Below, piece after piece: positions 5,471 through 6,758 of a stretch of 6,758 nt of DNA. How positions within the stretch are numbered: the first letter of the stretch is position 1; each line of letters begins with the position of its first letter. The stretch lies in the NCBI GenBank assembly GCA_027451425.1, contig DAIDJH010000092.1, positions 295 to 7,052 on the forward strand, in the 5' to 3' direction. The stretch is from Bdellovibrionales bacterium (GTDB lineage: Bacteria; Bdellovibrionota; Bdellovibrionia; Bdellovibrionales; UBA1609). Below the pieces are notes generated by a model. That model ran no database searches. It was not told the DNA's origin and saw only the letters and a list, made by a program, of their open reading frames with translations. The position numbers and the translations under genes are program-made.

Positions 5471-6132
5471 GTAAAATCACATCCGCTTGGATAGTGGCAT
5501 GTTTTTTTGCGGCAATATTTTTTGTTTCGTTCGGGGCATGGGCGGATGATACCGAAGCCGGTGCCACGGCGAGCGCGCCCGCAAATGTCACAGCGGCTGA
5601 TGTTGCGGGGTTGGCGGTGAACGCAACAGCGACCGCCCAGGCAAAGGCAAAGTCGCTACCTGAGTCGCAGATCCCCGTGCTTTTGTCGAAGCCGGCGCAA
5701 AAGCACGCAGTAGTGAATCCGTGGGGGCGGTTGCTACTTAGCTTTTTTATTATTGGAATAGTCGGCGGTGGGATGATGGTTTTTGCCCGATGGCACAACG
5801 GCAAAAACAAAAAAGGTGGCGATCTGAACAAAATTCGCATTCTCACACAATTTCATTTAGGTCCTAAAAAAAGCTTGGCGATTGTGCGCGTGGCGGGAGA
5901 GGCGATTCTTATCGGCGTGACCGATCACAATATCTCAATGCTCAAGTCGCTGTCGCTTCTTGACGGCGAGTTGGATTCCGCTCCCGAAATCGACAGGCGC
6001 GCGCAGGCCCGCCAACCCAATTTCGAGCAAACATTAGCACAACAAGCGCCCGCACATGACGACGACGACTACGGGCTGACCAGCATCAAGGATAAAATCT
6101 CCATCAAGCTAAAAGATATGAGGCCATTTTGA
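5467..6132 (+). CDS. fliO: Flagellar biosynthetic protein FliO
   Basis: Encodes 221 residues. The N-terminus is a signal peptide or membrane helix (WIVACFFAAIFFVSFGAWA, 8-26) with an AWA-D cleavage-like site. An Ala/Thr-rich, probably periplasmic stretch follows (27-85), then a second membrane helix (about 86-107, LLLSFFIIGIVGGGMMVFA). The cytoplasmic FliO domain follows: IRILTQFHLGPKKSLAIVRV (123-142), EAILIGVTDHNISMLKSL (145-162). The C-terminal tail has a cluster of four Asp (198-201) and a basic end. FliO assists assembly of the FliP ring of the type III export gate. It is longer than E. coli FliO (about 120 residues) because of the periplasmic stretch and the tail, as in many other bacteria. 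The start codon shares bases with the fliN stop, and the gene runs into fliP with a short overlap. Family membership rests on the weakly conserved FliO core plus the fliN-fliP context. Confidence 0.93.
   Translation: MSKITSAWIVACFFAAIFFVSFGAWADDTEAGATASAPANVTAADVAGLAVNATATAQAKAKSLPESQIPVLLSKPAQKHAVVNPWGRLLLSFFIIGIVGGGMMVFARWHNGKNKKGGDLNKIRILTQFHLGPKKSLAIVRVAGEAILIGVTDHNISMLKSLSLLDGELDSAPEIDRRAQARQPNFEQTLAQQAPAHDDDDYGLTSIKDKISIKLKDMRPF
6120..6123 (+). promoter_or_regulatory. fliP ribosome binding site before a TTG start
   Basis: GAGG sits five bases before TTG 6129, inside the end of fliO. The first ATG in frame (6165) has only AGGG directly touching it, so the TTG is the better start. Confidence 0.55.
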
Positions 6133-6758
6133 GAAGATTCAGCGGTTGGTTTGTTTTTTTAGGGATGCTCATTTGGTCACATCATGCATTCGCGCAACTG
6201 ACGTTGCCGACAGTGAGCTTCGGATACAAATCTGTAAATGATCCACAGGAGCTTGTGACAAACGTCAAAATTCTTCTCGGCTTAACCGTCTTGGCGTTGG
6301 CTCCGGCGATATTGATTATGATGACGAGTTTCACGCGCATCGTGATTGTGCTGTCGTTTGTCAGGCAGGCGCTCGGTACGCAAAATATGCCGCCGAATCA
6401 ACTGATCATCGGGCTTTCGCTTTTCATCACATTTTTTATTATGGCGCCGTTTTTTCAGAGAATTAACACGAACGCTGTTCAACCATATTTGAATGGCCAA
6501 ATTCAACAGGATGAAGCGCTTGATCGCGCACTTGCGCCGATTCGCGAATTTATGTTCAACCAAACGCGCGACGCCGATTTGGCGCTGTTCGTCAATCTTG
6601 CGAAGATGCCAAGGCCGAAAACGCGAGCCGACGTACCGACACAAGTTCTCATGCCGGCCTTCATCATCTCCGAATTAAAAACCGCGTTTGAAATTGGCTT
6701 CATCATTTATCTGCCGTTTCTCGTGATCGATATGATTGTGGCAAGCGTGCTCATGGCC
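6129..6758 (+). CDS. fliP: Flagellar export gate protein FliP, C-terminus beyond window
   Basis: The frame is open to the window end, giving 210 residues; E. coli FliP has 245, so roughly 35-40 are missing. Starting at TTG 6129 (overlapping the fliO stop, TTGA) the protein begins MRRFSGWFVFLGMLIW and shows a cleavage-like AFA-Q (20-23), which closely parallels the cleaved signal peptide of E. coli FliP. The ATG at 6165 would remove the RR and half the hydrophobic core. Conserved stretches: PAILIMMTSFTRIVIVLSFV (59-78), PPNQLIIGLSLFITFFIM (88-105), PIREFMFNQTRDADLALF (137-154), AFIISELKTAFEIGF (177-191), LPFLVIDMIVASVLMA (195-210). FliP forms the pentameric core of the FliPQR export gate in the inner membrane. 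fliQ and fliR would be expected next but lie outside. Confidence 0.96.
   Translation, partial: MRRFSGWFVFLGMLIWSHHAFAQLTLPTVSFGYKSVNDPQELVTNVKILLGLTVLALAPAILIMMTSFTRIVIVLSFVRQALGTQNMPPNQLIIGLSLFITFFIMAPFFQRINTNAVQPYLNGQIQQDEALDRALAPIREFMFNQTRDADLALFVNLAKMPRPKTRADVPTQVLMPAFIISELKTAFEIGFIIYLPFLVIDMIVASVLMA

Noticed and set aside
1..6758. A novel defence, mobile or biosynthetic system
   Set aside because: Every long frame is explained by a known family, and I see no insertion-sequence ends, CRISPR-type spaced repeats, tRNA or phage genes.

Overview
The window carries two kinds of sequence. Almost all of it (about 375-6758) is moderate-GC Gram-negative DNA with a flagellar export and switch operon, and it reads like a proteobacterium. 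Bdellovibrionota or another former deltaproteobacterium is plausible, judging from the fliLMNOP order, a sigma-54-type promoter and an FtsN-like SPOR protein, but the lineage is an inference. The first ~370 bases differ: they are GC-richer (about 60% in 61-120, against about 33% in 421-480) and encode part of an aldose 1-epimerase. This fragment is joined abruptly to a UvrD/PcrA helicase gene that is cut between motifs II and III.

Left part. An epimerase fragment (minus, 1-~375) abuts the N-terminal third of a UvrD/PcrA-type helicase (minus, stop 345, start 1112). Divergently, a stand-alone rpsN (ribosomal protein S14, 1171-1476) follows. It ends 9 bases from the stop codon of a convergent gene for a membrane-anchored SPOR-domain protein (minus, 1486-2259). 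An inositol-monophosphatase family gene (plus, about 2377-3192) diverges from the SPOR gene.

Right part. The 280-base gap 3193-3472 holds a close match to a sigma-54 (-24/-12) promoter, possible upstream activator sites and a structured leader. The run fliL-fliM-fliN-fliO-fliP (3473 to the window end) follows, all on the plus strand with short gaps or overlaps. FliL is a stator-associated membrane protein. FliM and FliN form most of the switch/C-ring, and FliM binds CheY-P. FliO and FliP belong to the export gate. fliP starts at a TTG that overlaps the fliO stop codon and is cut by the right edge of the window.

I see no undescribed defence, mobile or biosynthetic system, and no tRNA, CRISPR or insertion sequence. 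The observations most worth checking are the chimeric junction near 365-380, the sigma-54 control region of the fliL operon, and the orphan S14 that keeps only two of the four zinc-ligand cysteines.
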